The position numbers and the translations under genes are program-made. From positions 310,001 through 374,000 of the forward strand of contig CAWFAP010000007.1 in assembly GCA_963813975.1 (NCBI GenBank): a DNA stretch of 64,000 nucleotides. Direction: 5' to 3'. Below are positions 18,865-27,074 of this stretch, one piece after another (positions within the stretch are counted from its first letter, which is position 1; each line of letters begins with the position of its first letter). This DNA comes from RYN-230 sp963813975. Lineage in GTDB: Bacteria; Actinomycetota; Actinomycetes; Streptosporangiales; Streptosporangiaceae. Under the pieces are notes generated by a model, which saw only the letters and a list, made by a program, of their open reading frames with translations, was not told the origin of the DNA and did no database searches.

Positions 18865-19908
18865 CTACCGGGGGGCGATGGTGATGGCGATCTTGCCGCG
18901 TGCCTCGCCGGCTTCGAGGTGACGCATGGCCTCGGGAACCTGGTCCAGGGGGTAGGTGGCGCCGATGCTCGGGGTCACCGTGCCCGCCTCGATGAACGCG
19001 GTCAGCCGCTGCAGGTCACTGGAACTCTGCCGGGGGGTGGCCATGGTCAGCCGCTGGCGCAGGAACGGTGACAGGGCCAGCGCCCGGAATTGCCGGTCCA
19101 TGCCGGTCCAGTTGCCGCCGTCCTCGCCGCCGGTGAGGACGGCGGTCCCGGCGGGGGTGAGCGTGCGGCGCAGCCGGGACAGTCCGGGGTTCCCGGCAAT
19201 GTCGATGATCAGGTCATAGCGGTGCGCGCCGTCGGCGAAGTCGTCGCGGGTGTAGTCGATGACATGACTGGCGCCGAGGGACCGGACCAGGTCGAGTTTC
19301 GCGGTGCTGCACACGCCGGTGACTTCCGCGCCGAACGCCCTGGCTAGCTGCACCGCGTAGCTGCCGACGCCGCCTGACGCCCCGGTGACCAGCACCTTCT
19401 GCCCGGCGGTGACATGGCCCGCGTCGGTGAGGGCCCGCAGGGCGGTGACCGCGGACACCGGCACCACGGCGGCCTGCTCGAAGGATGTGCTGGCCGGCTT
19501 GGTGGCGAGCTTGTCCTCGTGCGCGGTGGCGTACTCGGCGAAGGTGCCCCGGCCGAAGCCGAACACCTCATCACCTACGGAGAACCGGGTCACTTCCGGG
19601 CCGGCCGCGACGACCGTGCCGGCCACGTCAAGCCCGGGTACCGGGTTCCGCGGCCCGCGGAGGCCGGCCACCGGGCGCAGCAGGTACGGCCGGCCGGCCA
19701 TCAGGTGCCAGGTACCCCGGTCCAGGCCTGCGGCATGCACCCGCAGCAGCACGTCATGACCACCGGCCCCGGGGCGGGCGATCCGCGCGAGCCGCAGGAC
19801 GCTGACCGGGCCGTACCCGTCCTGCACGATCGCCCGCATCGTGCTCTCCGCGGCCGCCGTCGGGGCTGCCTCGCCGCTGATCGCCGTGTGCTGCCCTTCA
19901 GTTCCCAT
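18865..19908 (-). CDS. NAD(P)-dependent MDR-family oxidoreductase (quinone reductase-like)
   Basis: Medium-chain dehydrogenase/reductase with a GroES-like N-terminal domain (residues ~23-150; PGLDVAGTVVAAGPEVTRFSVGDEVFG) and a Rossmann domain (VLVTGASGGVGSYAVQLARAFGAEVTGVC). The zinc-binding cysteine cluster of true alcohol dehydrogenases is absent, so it belongs to the zinc-free quinone-reductase/NAD(P)H-dependent branch. The start at 19908 is ATG. The first ~22 residues are extra compared with the core MRAIVQDGYG. It diverges from a TetR gene with a strong palindromic operator between them, so it is probably induced by a reactive carbonyl or quinone compound. Confidence 0.9.
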   Translation of the reverse strand: MGTEGQHTAISGEAAPTAAAESTMRAIVQDGYGPVSVLRLARIARPGAGGHDVLLRVHAAGLDRGTWHLMAGRPYLLRPVAGLRGPRNPVPGLDVAGTVVAAGPEVTRFSVGDEVFGFGRGTFAEYATAHEDKLATKPASTSFEQAAVVPVSAVTALRALTDAGHVTAGQKVLVTGASGGVGSYAVQLARAFGAEVTGVCSTAKLDLVRSLGASHVIDYTRDDFADGAHRYDLIIDIAGNPGLSRLRRTLTPAGTAVLTGGEDGGNWTGMDRQFRALALSPFLRQRLTMATPRQSSSDLQRLTAFIEAGTVTPSIGATYPLDQVPEAMRHLEAGEARGKIAITIAPR

Positions 19909-19947
19909 GACCGCTTCTTCCCGGGTCGTGATGCGTACCCGTCCGTC

Positions 19948-19982
19948 CGTACTTAGTACGTCACGCTACAGTACTAAGTACG
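19948..19982. promoter_or_regulatory. Palindromic operator between oxidoreductase and TetR
   Basis: Two perfect 12-bp arms (19948-19959, CGTACTTAGTAC; 19971-19982, GTACTAAGTACG) are separated by 11 nt. Each arm is itself nearly palindromic (GTAC-N3-GTAC). This double site sits between the divergent starts and suits a TetR dimer or pair of dimers. Confidence 0.85.
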
Positions 19983-20006
19983 AGATGGCTATGGCCCGGG
20001 AGCGTG

Positions 20007-20690
20007 ATGGCGGAGTCCGTGAGTGACAGGCCCGCCGGGCGTGCTCCGCTCAGCCGGGAGCGGGTGCTCCGCGGCGCCGTCGCGGTCGCGGATGCCTCGG
20101 GCATCGCGGCGCTGACGATGCGCTCGCTCGCCAGCGAGCTCGGCGTCAGGCCGATGTCCCTCTACCACTACGTCGCCAGCAAGGACGAGATCCTCGACGG
20201 CATCGTCGATCTGGTGTTCAGCGAGATCGAGCTGCCGGCGGCCGACGGGGACTGGCGGGCGCAGATGCGCCGCCGGGCGAACTCGGCCCGCCTGGCGCTC
20301 AGGCGGCATCCCTGGGCGATCGGGCTCATGGAGTCAAGGGCCAATCCCGGCCCGGCGACATTGCGGCACCACGATGCGACCCTCGGCACCCTGCGCGCCG
20401 CGGGCTTCTCGGTGGCCATGACCGCCCACGCCTACGCCCTGCTCGACAGCTACATCTACGGGTTTGCGCTCCAGGAGGCCGCTCTGCCCTTCAGCGCGCA
20501 GACCGTCACCGAGTCTACTGAAGCGATCATGCAGCGATTCGCCGGCGAGTACCCCTACCTGACCGAGATCGCGACCGAGCGCATCCTCCAGCCCGGCTAC
20601 GACTTTGGCGACGAGTTCGAGGTTGGGCTCACCGTCATCCTCGACGCCCTCACCAGGTCCATCCCCGGCGACGGCCGCCGGCCGGCCTGA
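20007..20690 (+). CDS. TetR-family regulator (TetR_C_1 type)
   Basis: The HTH region reads RVLRGAVAVADASGIAALTMRSLASELGVRPMSLYHYVASKDEIL, and the C-terminal domain (HPWAIGLMESRANPGPATLRHHDA...) is of the TetR class-C type that binds drugs or tetracycline-like ligands. The ATG at 20007 has GGGAG 4 nt upstream; a GTG at 20004 is equally in frame. It is divergent from the MDR oxidoreductase and probably represses it through the palindrome at 19948-19982. It converges on uppP. Confidence 0.9.
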   Translation: MAESVSDRPAGRAPLSRERVLRGAVAVADASGIAALTMRSLASELGVRPMSLYHYVASKDEILDGIVDLVFSEIELPAADGDWRAQMRRRANSARLALRRHPWAIGLMESRANPGPATLRHHDATLGTLRAAGFSVAMTAHAYALLDSYIYGFALQEAALPFSAQTVTESTEAIMQRFAGEYPYLTEIATERILQPGYDFGDEFEVGLTVILDALTRSIPGDGRRPA

Positions 20691-20723
20691 CCGTGGGCCG
20701 CGCTGAGAACCGCGGCGGGGCGG

Positions 20724-21752
20724 CTATTTGATGACGCCCAGGTAGATCACGCTGAACAGGCCGAACACGAGGCAGTAGACCGCGAACGGGGTCAGCGTGC
20801 GGGTCTGGAAGTAGCGCATCAGGAACCGGACCGAGACGTACGCGCCGATCCCGGACAGGATGCTGCCGACCAGGATCTGGCCGTAGATGCCGTGTCCTTC
20901 CGGGCCAATCAGCTTGGGCAGCTCGAGCACCCCCGCGGCCAGGATGACCGGGGTGGCGAGCAGGAACGCGAACCGGGCCGCGTCCTCCCGGGACAGGCCG
21001 CGCGACATGCCGGTCACCATCGTGATCCCGTCCCGGCTGATCCCGGCCAGCAGGGCGAAAATCTGTGACGTGCCGATGATCACGGCCCGCAGGTAGCCCA
21101 TCCGGGACAGCCGCTCGTCGGCCTGGACCGCCTGGACCAGCTCTTCCTGCCGCGCCGCCTGCTGGCCGGACGCGTGCCGGGCCTGCCGGACCATTCCCGG
21201 CCCGGCGGGCACGGGCTGGCGCCGCGCGCCCGCGGGCACGGGCATCAGCACCTGCTGCCGCTGCGCGGCGACCTCCTGGTCGGCCCGGACCGAGGACGGC
21301 GGGCGGAACCGCTCACCGCAGTACAGGATCACGCCGTTGACGATCAGGAACACCGCCGCCACGATGGGCTTGCCGAAGATCTCCCGGAACGGCTTGTCCG
21401 CGACCAGGCCGACCAGGCCGACCGGGATGGTGGCCAGGATGATCATCCAGGCCAGCCGCTGGTCGCGGGTTTCCACCCGCCGCTGGCGGATCGAGCTGAA
21501 GAAGCCGCCGATGATCCGGATCCAGTCCCGCCAGAAGTAGATGAGCAGGGCGATCGCCGTCGCGACGTGCATGCCGACGATGAAGGCCAGGTACGGGGAC
21601 TGCGCCTGGGCCACGTTCAGGTCGCTGGCCCAGCTGCCGCCGATCAGCGCCGGGATCAGCACGTTGTGCCCCAGGCTGGACACCGGGAAGAGCTCGGACA
21701 CTCCCTGGACGAGCCCGACGACGGCAGCCTCAAGGTAGGTCAGATGGGTCAT
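20724..21752 (-). CDS. uppP: Undecaprenyl-diphosphatase, copy 1
   Basis: UppP/BacA dephosphorylates undecaprenyl pyrophosphate at the membrane, recycling the lipid carrier of peptidoglycan synthesis; overexpression gives bacitracin resistance. The active-site regions are intact: EAAVVGLVQGVSELFPVSSLGH (conserved Glu and Ser) and the GISRDGITMVTGMSRGLSREDAARFAF loop. It is 342 residues, longer than the usual ~270, because of a Gln/Ala-rich insert (about residues 180-225) in a loop. The ATG at 21752 follows AAAGG. It is one of two adjacent copies. Confidence 0.93.
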   Translation of the reverse strand: MTHLTYLEAAVVGLVQGVSELFPVSSLGHNVLIPALIGGSWASDLNVAQAQSPYLAFIVGMHVATAIALLIYFWRDWIRIIGGFFSSIRQRRVETRDQRLAWMIILATIPVGLVGLVADKPFREIFGKPIVAAVFLIVNGVILYCGERFRPPSSVRADQEVAAQRQQVLMPVPAGARRQPVPAGPGMVRQARHASGQQAARQEELVQAVQADERLSRMGYLRAVIIGTSQIFALLAGISRDGITMVTGMSRGLSREDAARFAFLLATPVILAAGVLELPKLIGPEGHGIYGQILVGSILSGIGAYVSVRFLMRYFQTRTLTPFAVYCLVFGLFSVIYLGVIK

Positions 21753-21837
21753 GGGAGCCTTTCGGTCTGCCGGGTGCCAGGGTGCGGGCGCCCTGCGGGC
21801 AGGACCCATCGTACGGAAAAGTAAAGGCCGGAAAGCG

Positions 21838-22941
21838 CTACTTGATCACGCCGAGGTAGATCACGCTGAGCAGGCCGAACACGAAGCAGTACACGGCGAA
21901 CGGGTACAGCGTGCGGGTCTGGAAGTACCGGACCAGGAAGCGGACCGAGAGGTACGCGCCGACGCCGGACAGCACGCTGCCGAGCAGGATCGGGCCGCGG
22001 ATCCCGTAGCCGAGCGGGCCGAGCAGGTCCGGGACCTTGAGCACGCCGGCGGCCAGGATGACCGGGGTGGCGAGCAGGAACGCGAATCGGGCCGCGTCCT
22101 CCCGCGACAGGCCCCGGGCCATGCCGGTCACCATGGTGACGCCGTCCCGGCTGATGCCCGCCAGCAGGGCCAGGATCTGCGACGCGCCGATGATCACCGC
22201 GTTAGCGAAGTTCATCCGGGCCAGCCGCTCGTCGGAGGCCAGGGCGTGCGAGATCTCGTCCTCACGCACCGCCTGATGGCCGGCCGCGTGCCTCACCGGC
22301 TGATGCCCGGCTGGCCGAGGGCGCAGCGCCTGATCGTCCGGTCCCGTTACGGGCGGGGGCCCGGTCTGCCCGGGCCCGGGCCCGGCCAGACCGCCGGCCC
22401 GGCCGGGATCAGCGGGCGCCAGCCCTCCCTCCCGCTGGGCGGCCGCCTCCTGGTCGGCCAGGACCGAGGCGCGGGGGCGGAACCTCTCCCCGCAGAACAG
22501 GATCGCGCCGTTGACGATCAGGAACACCGCGGCCAGGATCGGCTTGCCGAACAAGACCCGGAACGTGTGCTCGGCGACCAGGCCGACCAGGCCGACCGGG
22601 ATGGTGGCCAGGATGATCATCCAGGCCAGCGTCTCGTCCCGGGTCGCCACCCGCGGGTGCCACCCCTGCCAGTGCGCCAGGGAGGTGAAGAAGCCGCCGA
22701 TGATCCGGATCCAGTCCCGCCAGAAGTAGATCAGCAGCGCGATCGCCGTGGCCACGTGCATGCCGACGATGAAGGCCAGGTACGGGGACTCGGACTTGGC
22801 CACGTTCAGGTCGCTGGCCCAGCTGCCGCCGATCAGCGCCGGGATCAGCACGTTGTGCCCCAGGCTGGACACCGGGAAGAGCTCGGTGACCCCCTGGATG
22901 ACGCCGACCACCGCGGCCTCGAAGTACGTCAGATGCGACAT
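21838..22941 (-). CDS. uppP: Undecaprenyl-diphosphatase, copy 2
   Basis: This paralogue has the same architecture as the next gene downstream: VIQGVTELFPVSSLGHNVLIP at the N-terminus and GISRDGVTMVTGMARGLSREDAARFAF near the C-terminus, with long identical stretches elsewhere. The loop insert between the helices is different in length and sequence, Pro/Gly/Gln-rich, and ~70 residues long, so the copies have diverged mainly there. The ATG at 22941 follows AAAGG. It lies downstream of the sdh operon on the same strand after a terminator-like hairpin. The two copies form a clear tandem duplication. Confidence 0.93.
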   Translation of the reverse strand: MSHLTYFEAAVVGVIQGVTELFPVSSLGHNVLIPALIGGSWASDLNVAKSESPYLAFIVGMHVATAIALLIYFWRDWIRIIGGFFTSLAHWQGWHPRVATRDETLAWMIILATIPVGLVGLVAEHTFRVLFGKPILAAVFLIVNGAILFCGERFRPRASVLADQEAAAQREGGLAPADPGRAGGLAGPGPGQTGPPPVTGPDDQALRPRPAGHQPVRHAAGHQAVREDEISHALASDERLARMNFANAVIIGASQILALLAGISRDGVTMVTGMARGLSREDAARFAFLLATPVILAAGVLKVPDLLGPLGYGIRGPILLGSVLSGVGAYLSVRFLVRYFQTRTLYPFAVYCFVFGLLSVIYLGVIK

Positions 22942-23165
22942 GTGGGCCTTTCCACCCGCGGGATCCGGAAGCCGGTCCGAGACTATTCGACCGGCCGAGC
23001 GTGCCCGGGCTGACCTGGTCAAGTTTCAGTTAAGAAACCCGCCCCCGCGCAGACCCTACAGGTCCGCACCCCCCCGGCCCCGCAGGCCGGACCGGGGCGG
23101 ACCAGATCCCGGCCGCCCGGTCACTCCGGCCGTGTGCGCGGGGGTGCAGCGCCCGGCCCGAGTCA

Positions 23166-23190
23166 TCCCGGGCCGGGGAGCGGCCCGGGA
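23166..23190. terminator. Hairpin after the sdh operon
   Basis: A 9-bp perfect stem (23166-23174 with 23182-23190) with a 7-nt loop lies 30 nt beyond the sdhB stop. It probably ends or protects the sdh transcript before uppP copy 2. Confidence 0.6.
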
Positions 23191-23219
23191 CGGTTTTCGT
23201 TGCGGAGAATTTAAGGAGT

Positions 23220-24005
23220 TCAGGCCTTCTTGGCCGGGACGGCCGGGGTGTCGCGCTGGGGACGGCGCCCGATCTTGCTCCCGAGCCAGGTCAGCGGGTC
23301 GTACTTGCGGCCGACCACCCGCTCCTTGAGGGGGATCAGCGCGTTGTCGGTGATCTTGATGTTCTCCGGGCAGACCTCGGTGCAGCACTTGGTGATGTTG
23401 CACAGGCCGAGGCCGAAGTCGTCCTGGGCGATCTCCCGGCGGTCCGCCTCGTCGGCCGGGTGCATCTCCAGCTCGGCGATGCGCATCAGGAACCGCGGGC
23501 CCGCGAACTCGCGCTCGTTCTCCGGGTGGTCACGGATGACGTGGCAGGTGTTCTGGCACAGGTAGCACTCGATGCACTTGCGGAACTCCTGGGACCGCTG
23601 CACGTTAACCTGCTGCATCCGGAACTCGCCCAGCCCGACCGACGGGTCCGGGGTGAACGAGGGGATCTCCCGGGCCTTGGCGTAGTTGAACGACACGTCG
23701 GTGACCAGGTCCCGGATCACCGGGAACGTGCGCAGCGGCGTGATCGTGATCGTCTCGTCCTCGGTGAAGGTCGACATCCGGGTCATGCAGGCCAGCCCGG
23801 GCCGCCCGTTGATCTCCATGGAGCACGAGCCGCACTTGCCGGCCTTGCAGTTCCACCGGATGGCCAGGTCACCGGCCTGGGTCGCCTGCAGCCGGTGCAG
23901 CACGTCCAGGATGACCTCGCCGTCGTTCACCTCGACCGTGTAGTCGGCCAGCTGGCCCTGCCCGTCGTCGCCGCGCCACACGCGCAGCGCTGCCTTGTAG
24001 GTCAT
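23220..24005 (-). CDS. sdhB: Succinate dehydrogenase iron-sulfur subunit
   Basis: SdhB transfers electrons from the flavoprotein to the membrane quinone through three iron-sulfur clusters. The [2Fe-2S] motif CKAGKCGSCSMEING, the C-terminal CIECYLCQNTC and the CNITKCCTEVCPENI segment are all present. The length is 261 residues. Its ATG overlaps the sdhA stop by one base (TGATG), so translation is coupled. The gene order anchor-SdhA-SdhB matches mycobacterial Sdh1 (Rv0249c-Rv0247c) as I recall it. Confidence 0.95.
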   Translation of the reverse strand: MTYKAALRVWRGDDGQGQLADYTVEVNDGEVILDVLHRLQATQAGDLAIRWNCKAGKCGSCSMEINGRPGLACMTRMSTFTEDETITITPLRTFPVIRDLVTDVSFNYAKAREIPSFTPDPSVGLGEFRMQQVNVQRSQEFRKCIECYLCQNTCHVIRDHPENEREFAGPRFLMRIAELEMHPADEADRREIAQDDFGLGLCNITKCCTEVCPENIKITDNALIPLKERVVGRKYDPLTWLGSKIGRRPQRDTPAVPAKKA

Positions 24006-25927
24006 CAGCGCGTCTCCTCCGGCGCGGCGGCCGAGCCGGCGGACACGCCGGTCAGTTCACCCTCGGTCAGATACTTCTTCAATTCGCTTACCTCAAACAG
24101 ACCGAGCAAGTCCTCGCGCATCGGGATCATCGGCTGCCGGGCCAGGGCCACCTGGTCCTCGCCGCGGACCGTGCAGACCAGGTTGACCTGCCGCCACGTC
24201 GGTGACATGTCCGGGTAGTCCTCGCGGGTGTGCCCGCCCCGCGACTCCTGCCGCTCCAGCGCGGACTGGGCCACGCAGTCCGCGACCAGCATCATGTTGC
24301 GCAGGTCCTGGGCCAGGTGCCAGCCCGGGTTGTAGGCCCGGCCGCCTTCCACGCTCACCTGCGCCACGCGGGCCCGGAGCTTCTCCAGCTCGGACAGGGC
24401 GCTCTGCAGCTCCCCCTCGTTCCTGATCAGCCCGACCTGGTCGGTCATCAGCTGCTGCAGGGCCGCGTGCACCTCGTAGGGGTTCTCGCCGCCGGCCCGC
24501 TCGAGCGGGGCCAGCGCCTCGGCCATCGCCGCGTCCAGGTCGGACTGGCTGACCACCGGCGGGGCCGCGCTGACCGCGTCGACGTGCTCCGCGGCGGCCT
24601 GCCCGGCCCGCCGGCCGAACACCAGCAGGTCCGACAGGGAGTTGCCGCCCAGCCGGTTGGAACCGTGCATGCCGCCGGACACCTCGCCCGCCGCGTACAG
24701 GCCGGGCACGCTGGCCGCCTGGCTTTCCGGGTCCACCTCGACCCCGCCCATCACGTAGTGGCAGGTGGGCCCGATCTCCATCGGCTCCTTGGTGATGTCC
24801 ACGTCGGCCAGCTCCTTGAACTGGTGGTACATGGACGGGAGCCGCCGCAGGATCTCCTCGGCGGGGCGGCGCGACGCGATGTCGAGGAACACCCCGCCAT
24901 GCTCGGTGCCCCGGCCCGCCTTGACCTCGGAGTTGATCGACCGGGCGACCTCGTCGCGGGGCAGCAGCTCGGGCGGGCGCCGGTTGTGGTCCGGGTCTTC
25001 GTACCAGCGGTCGGCCTCTTCCTCGGTCTCCGCGTACTGGGCCCGGAACACGTCCGGCACGTAGTTGAACATGAACCGCTTGCCCTCGCTGTTGCGCAGG
25101 ACGCCGCCGTCGCCGCGGACGGACTCGGTGACCAGGATGCCCTTGACCGACGGAGGCCAGACCATCCCGGTCGGGTGCAGCTGGACGAACTCCATGTTCA
25201 GCAGGCTGGCCCCGGCCAGCAGGGCGAGCGCGTGCCCGTCGCCGGTGTACTCCCAGGAGTTCGAGGTCACCTTGTAGGACTTGCCGATGCCCCCGGTGGC
25301 CAGGACCACGGCGGGCGTCTCGAACAGCAGGAACTGGCCGGTGCCGCGGACGTAGCCGAACGCGCCCGCGATGCGCCCGGCGTCGAGGAGCAGCCGGGTG
25401 ACCGTGGTCTCGGCGAACACCTTGATCATCGCTTCGGGGTCGCCGTGGGTCACGGCATCTTCCTGCTGCAGCGCGACCACCCGCTGCTGCAGGGTGCGGA
25501 TGATCTCCAGGCCGGTGCGGTCGCCGACGTGGGCCAGCCGCGGGTACTCGTGCCCGCCGAAGTTCCGCTGGCTGATCTTGCCTTCCTTGGTCCGGTCGAA
25601 CAGCGCGCCCCAGGCCTCCAGCTCCCAGACCCGCTCCGGCGCCTCCTTGGCGTGCAGCTCGGCCATCCGCCAGTTGTTCAGGAACTTGCCGCCGCGCATG
25701 GTGTCGCGGAAGTGGACCTGCCAGTTGTCGTTGGGGTTGGCGTTGCCCATGGAGGCGGCGCAGCCGCCCTCGGCCATGACCGTGTGCGCCTTGCCGAACA
25801 GCGACTTGGAGATGATCGCGGTCCGCTTGCCCGCCTGACGGGCCTCGATCGCCGCCCGCAGGCCAGAACCGCCGGCCCCGATCACCACGACGTCGTAGGG
25901 GAGCCGTTCGATGTCCGTCATTGCCAT
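24005..25927 (-). CDS. sdhA: Succinate dehydrogenase/fumarate reductase flavoprotein subunit
   Basis: SdhA carries covalently bound FAD and oxidises succinate to fumarate. The FAD dinucleotide motif VVVIGAGGSGLRAAIEA is at the N-terminus and SLFGKAHTVMAEGG contains the His that binds FAD. The active-site region near HLTGMVWPP reads LHPTGMVWPPSVKG here; GGMHGSNRLGGNSLSDLLVFG is the conserved C-terminal FAD segment. Length is 640 residues. The start ATG at 25927 has GAGG 5 nt upstream. It is 7 nt behind the anchor gene. Confidence 0.95.
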   Translation of the reverse strand: MAMTDIERLPYDVVVIGAGGSGLRAAIEARQAGKRTAIISKSLFGKAHTVMAEGGCAASMGNANPNDNWQVHFRDTMRGGKFLNNWRMAELHAKEAPERVWELEAWGALFDRTKEGKISQRNFGGHEYPRLAHVGDRTGLEIIRTLQQRVVALQQEDAVTHGDPEAMIKVFAETTVTRLLLDAGRIAGAFGYVRGTGQFLLFETPAVVLATGGIGKSYKVTSNSWEYTGDGHALALLAGASLLNMEFVQLHPTGMVWPPSVKGILVTESVRGDGGVLRNSEGKRFMFNYVPDVFRAQYAETEEEADRWYEDPDHNRRPPELLPRDEVARSINSEVKAGRGTEHGGVFLDIASRRPAEEILRRLPSMYHQFKELADVDITKEPMEIGPTCHYVMGGVEVDPESQAASVPGLYAAGEVSGGMHGSNRLGGNSLSDLLVFGRRAGQAAAEHVDAVSAAPPVVSQSDLDAAMAEALAPLERAGGENPYEVHAALQQLMTDQVGLIRNEGELQSALSELEKLRARVAQVSVEGGRAYNPGWHLAQDLRNMMLVADCVAQSALERQESRGGHTREDYPDMSPTWRQVNLVCTVRGEDQVALARQPMIPMREDLLGLFEVSELKKYLTEGELTGVSAGSAAAPEETR

Positions 25928-25934
25928 GCCTGCC

Positions 25935-26741
25935 TCAGTTGAAGATCCGCGGGTCGCTGAACACGCCGGCGGCCAGCAGCCAGATGTACAGGTCGGTCAG
26001 CATCAGTGTCCCGAGCGTGATCCAGGCGAGCTGCATGTGCCTGGTGTTCAGCTTCGAGATCTGGGTCCAGGCCCAGTACCGGGCCGGGTGCTTGGAGAAG
26101 TTCTTGAGCCTGCCGCCGGTGATGTGCCGGCAGGAGTGGCAAGACAGCGTGTAGGCCCACAGCATGACCACGTTGACCAGCATGATGATGGTGCCCAGGC
26201 CGAGGCCGAAGTTGCCGTCCGGTCCCCGGAACGCCTGCGTCAGGTCGTAGGTGTTCAGGATCGAGATCAGCAGCACCATGAAGAAGAAGTACCGGTGCAG
26301 GTTCTGCATGATCAGCGGGAACCGCGTCTCGCCGCTGTAGGTGGCGTGCGGCTCCCGGACCGCGCAGGCGGCCGGCGCCCGCCAGAAGGCCCGGTAGTAG
26401 GCCCGCCGGTAGTAGTAGCAGGTGAGCCGGAACCCGAGCACGAACGGCAGCGACACGAACGCGTAGGGAATGATCGGCGGCACGGCCGGGATCCAGGTGC
26501 CCAGCGTGGCCGACCCCGGCACGCACTCGCCGCTGACGCAGGGCGAGTAGAACGGGGTCAGGTAGTGATATTGGGGCACGAAATACCAGTGGCCCAGGAA
26601 CACGTGCACGGTCGCGTAGGTGACCCAGATGGTCAGCAGCGTCGCGGTGATCGCCGGCGCCCGCCACCAGTTGTCCTTGCGCAGCGTCTTGTCCGGGATC
26701 TGCGCCCGGGTTCTGGCCGGCGCCTGGCTTACCTGCGTCAT
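25935..26741 (-). CDS. Succinate dehydrogenase membrane anchor subunit
   Basis: This hydrophobic protein is the first gene of the sdh operon and takes the place of SdhC/SdhD. It has about five membrane segments, several His residues suited to haem ligation (HVFLGHW, CHSCRH) and the repeat-like HSCRHITGGRLKNFSKHPARYWAW. The family is the actinobacterial single-subunit anchor typified by Rv0249c. The ATG at 26741 (GGAG 9 nt upstream) is preferred over the longer frame, whose first 28 residues are Arg-rich and untypical. It anchors SdhAB at the membrane and passes electrons to menaquinone. Confidence 0.88.
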   Translation of the reverse strand: MTQVSQAPARTRAQIPDKTLRKDNWWRAPAITATLLTIWVTYATVHVFLGHWYFVPQYHYLTPFYSPCVSGECVPGSATLGTWIPAVPPIIPYAFVSLPFVLGFRLTCYYYRRAYYRAFWRAPAACAVREPHATYSGETRFPLIMQNLHRYFFFMVLLISILNTYDLTQAFRGPDGNFGLGLGTIIMLVNVVMLWAYTLSCHSCRHITGGRLKNFSKHPARYWAWTQISKLNTRHMQLAWITLGTLMLTDLYIWLLAAGVFSDPRIFN

Positions 26742-27059
26742 CGGTGACGTCTCCGCCCTTGAGCTAAGTGGGGGTGCTTCCGCGTCTGCTGGCTGCCCCC
26801 GCACCCGCCTGCGCCTTGCACTCAAAACACTGCACTGAAACTTTATTCAAATGCATATCACTACAAGGCCAGGTGGCGTCGCTCGCTGCGTGTGACTCTC
26901 ACTACACCGCGGCTTTACGTTGTCCTGGCCCGGCTTATCTGGTGCTGCGTAGGTTGTGCGGCTCGTGTGATGCTGCTCATGTTGTCCTGATTATGGGCCG
27001 CGGATCACGTGGTCTGGTCGCGTGATGCAGTTCACGTGGTGCCGGTCACGTGGTGCCGG
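26742..27059 (-). promoter_or_regulatory. Upstream region of sdh operon; otherwise empty
   Basis: About 318 bp lie between the anchor gene and the next gene. An AT-rich island at ~26820-26875, unusual for this DNA, probably contains the sdh promoter, but I cannot place -10 and -35 with confidence. The other end carries CACGTG repeats (27006-27074). I see no gene here. Confidence 0.35.
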
Positions 27060-27074
27060 TCACGTGGCGCCGGT
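27033..27074 (+). repeat. 14-bp tandem repeat with CACGTG cores, 3 copies
   Basis: Three copies of CACGTGGTGCCGGT start at 27033, 27047 and 27061 (one base differs in the last). A fourth CACGTG lies at 27006. They overlap the stop codon of the S9 peptidase gene. The 14-bp period would break a frame, in contrast with the 15-bp repeats inside genes. Confidence 0.85.

Noticed and set aside
24230..25942. A 570-aa plus-strand frame over sdhA
   Set aside because: Antisense shadow of sdhA with no recognisable protein features.
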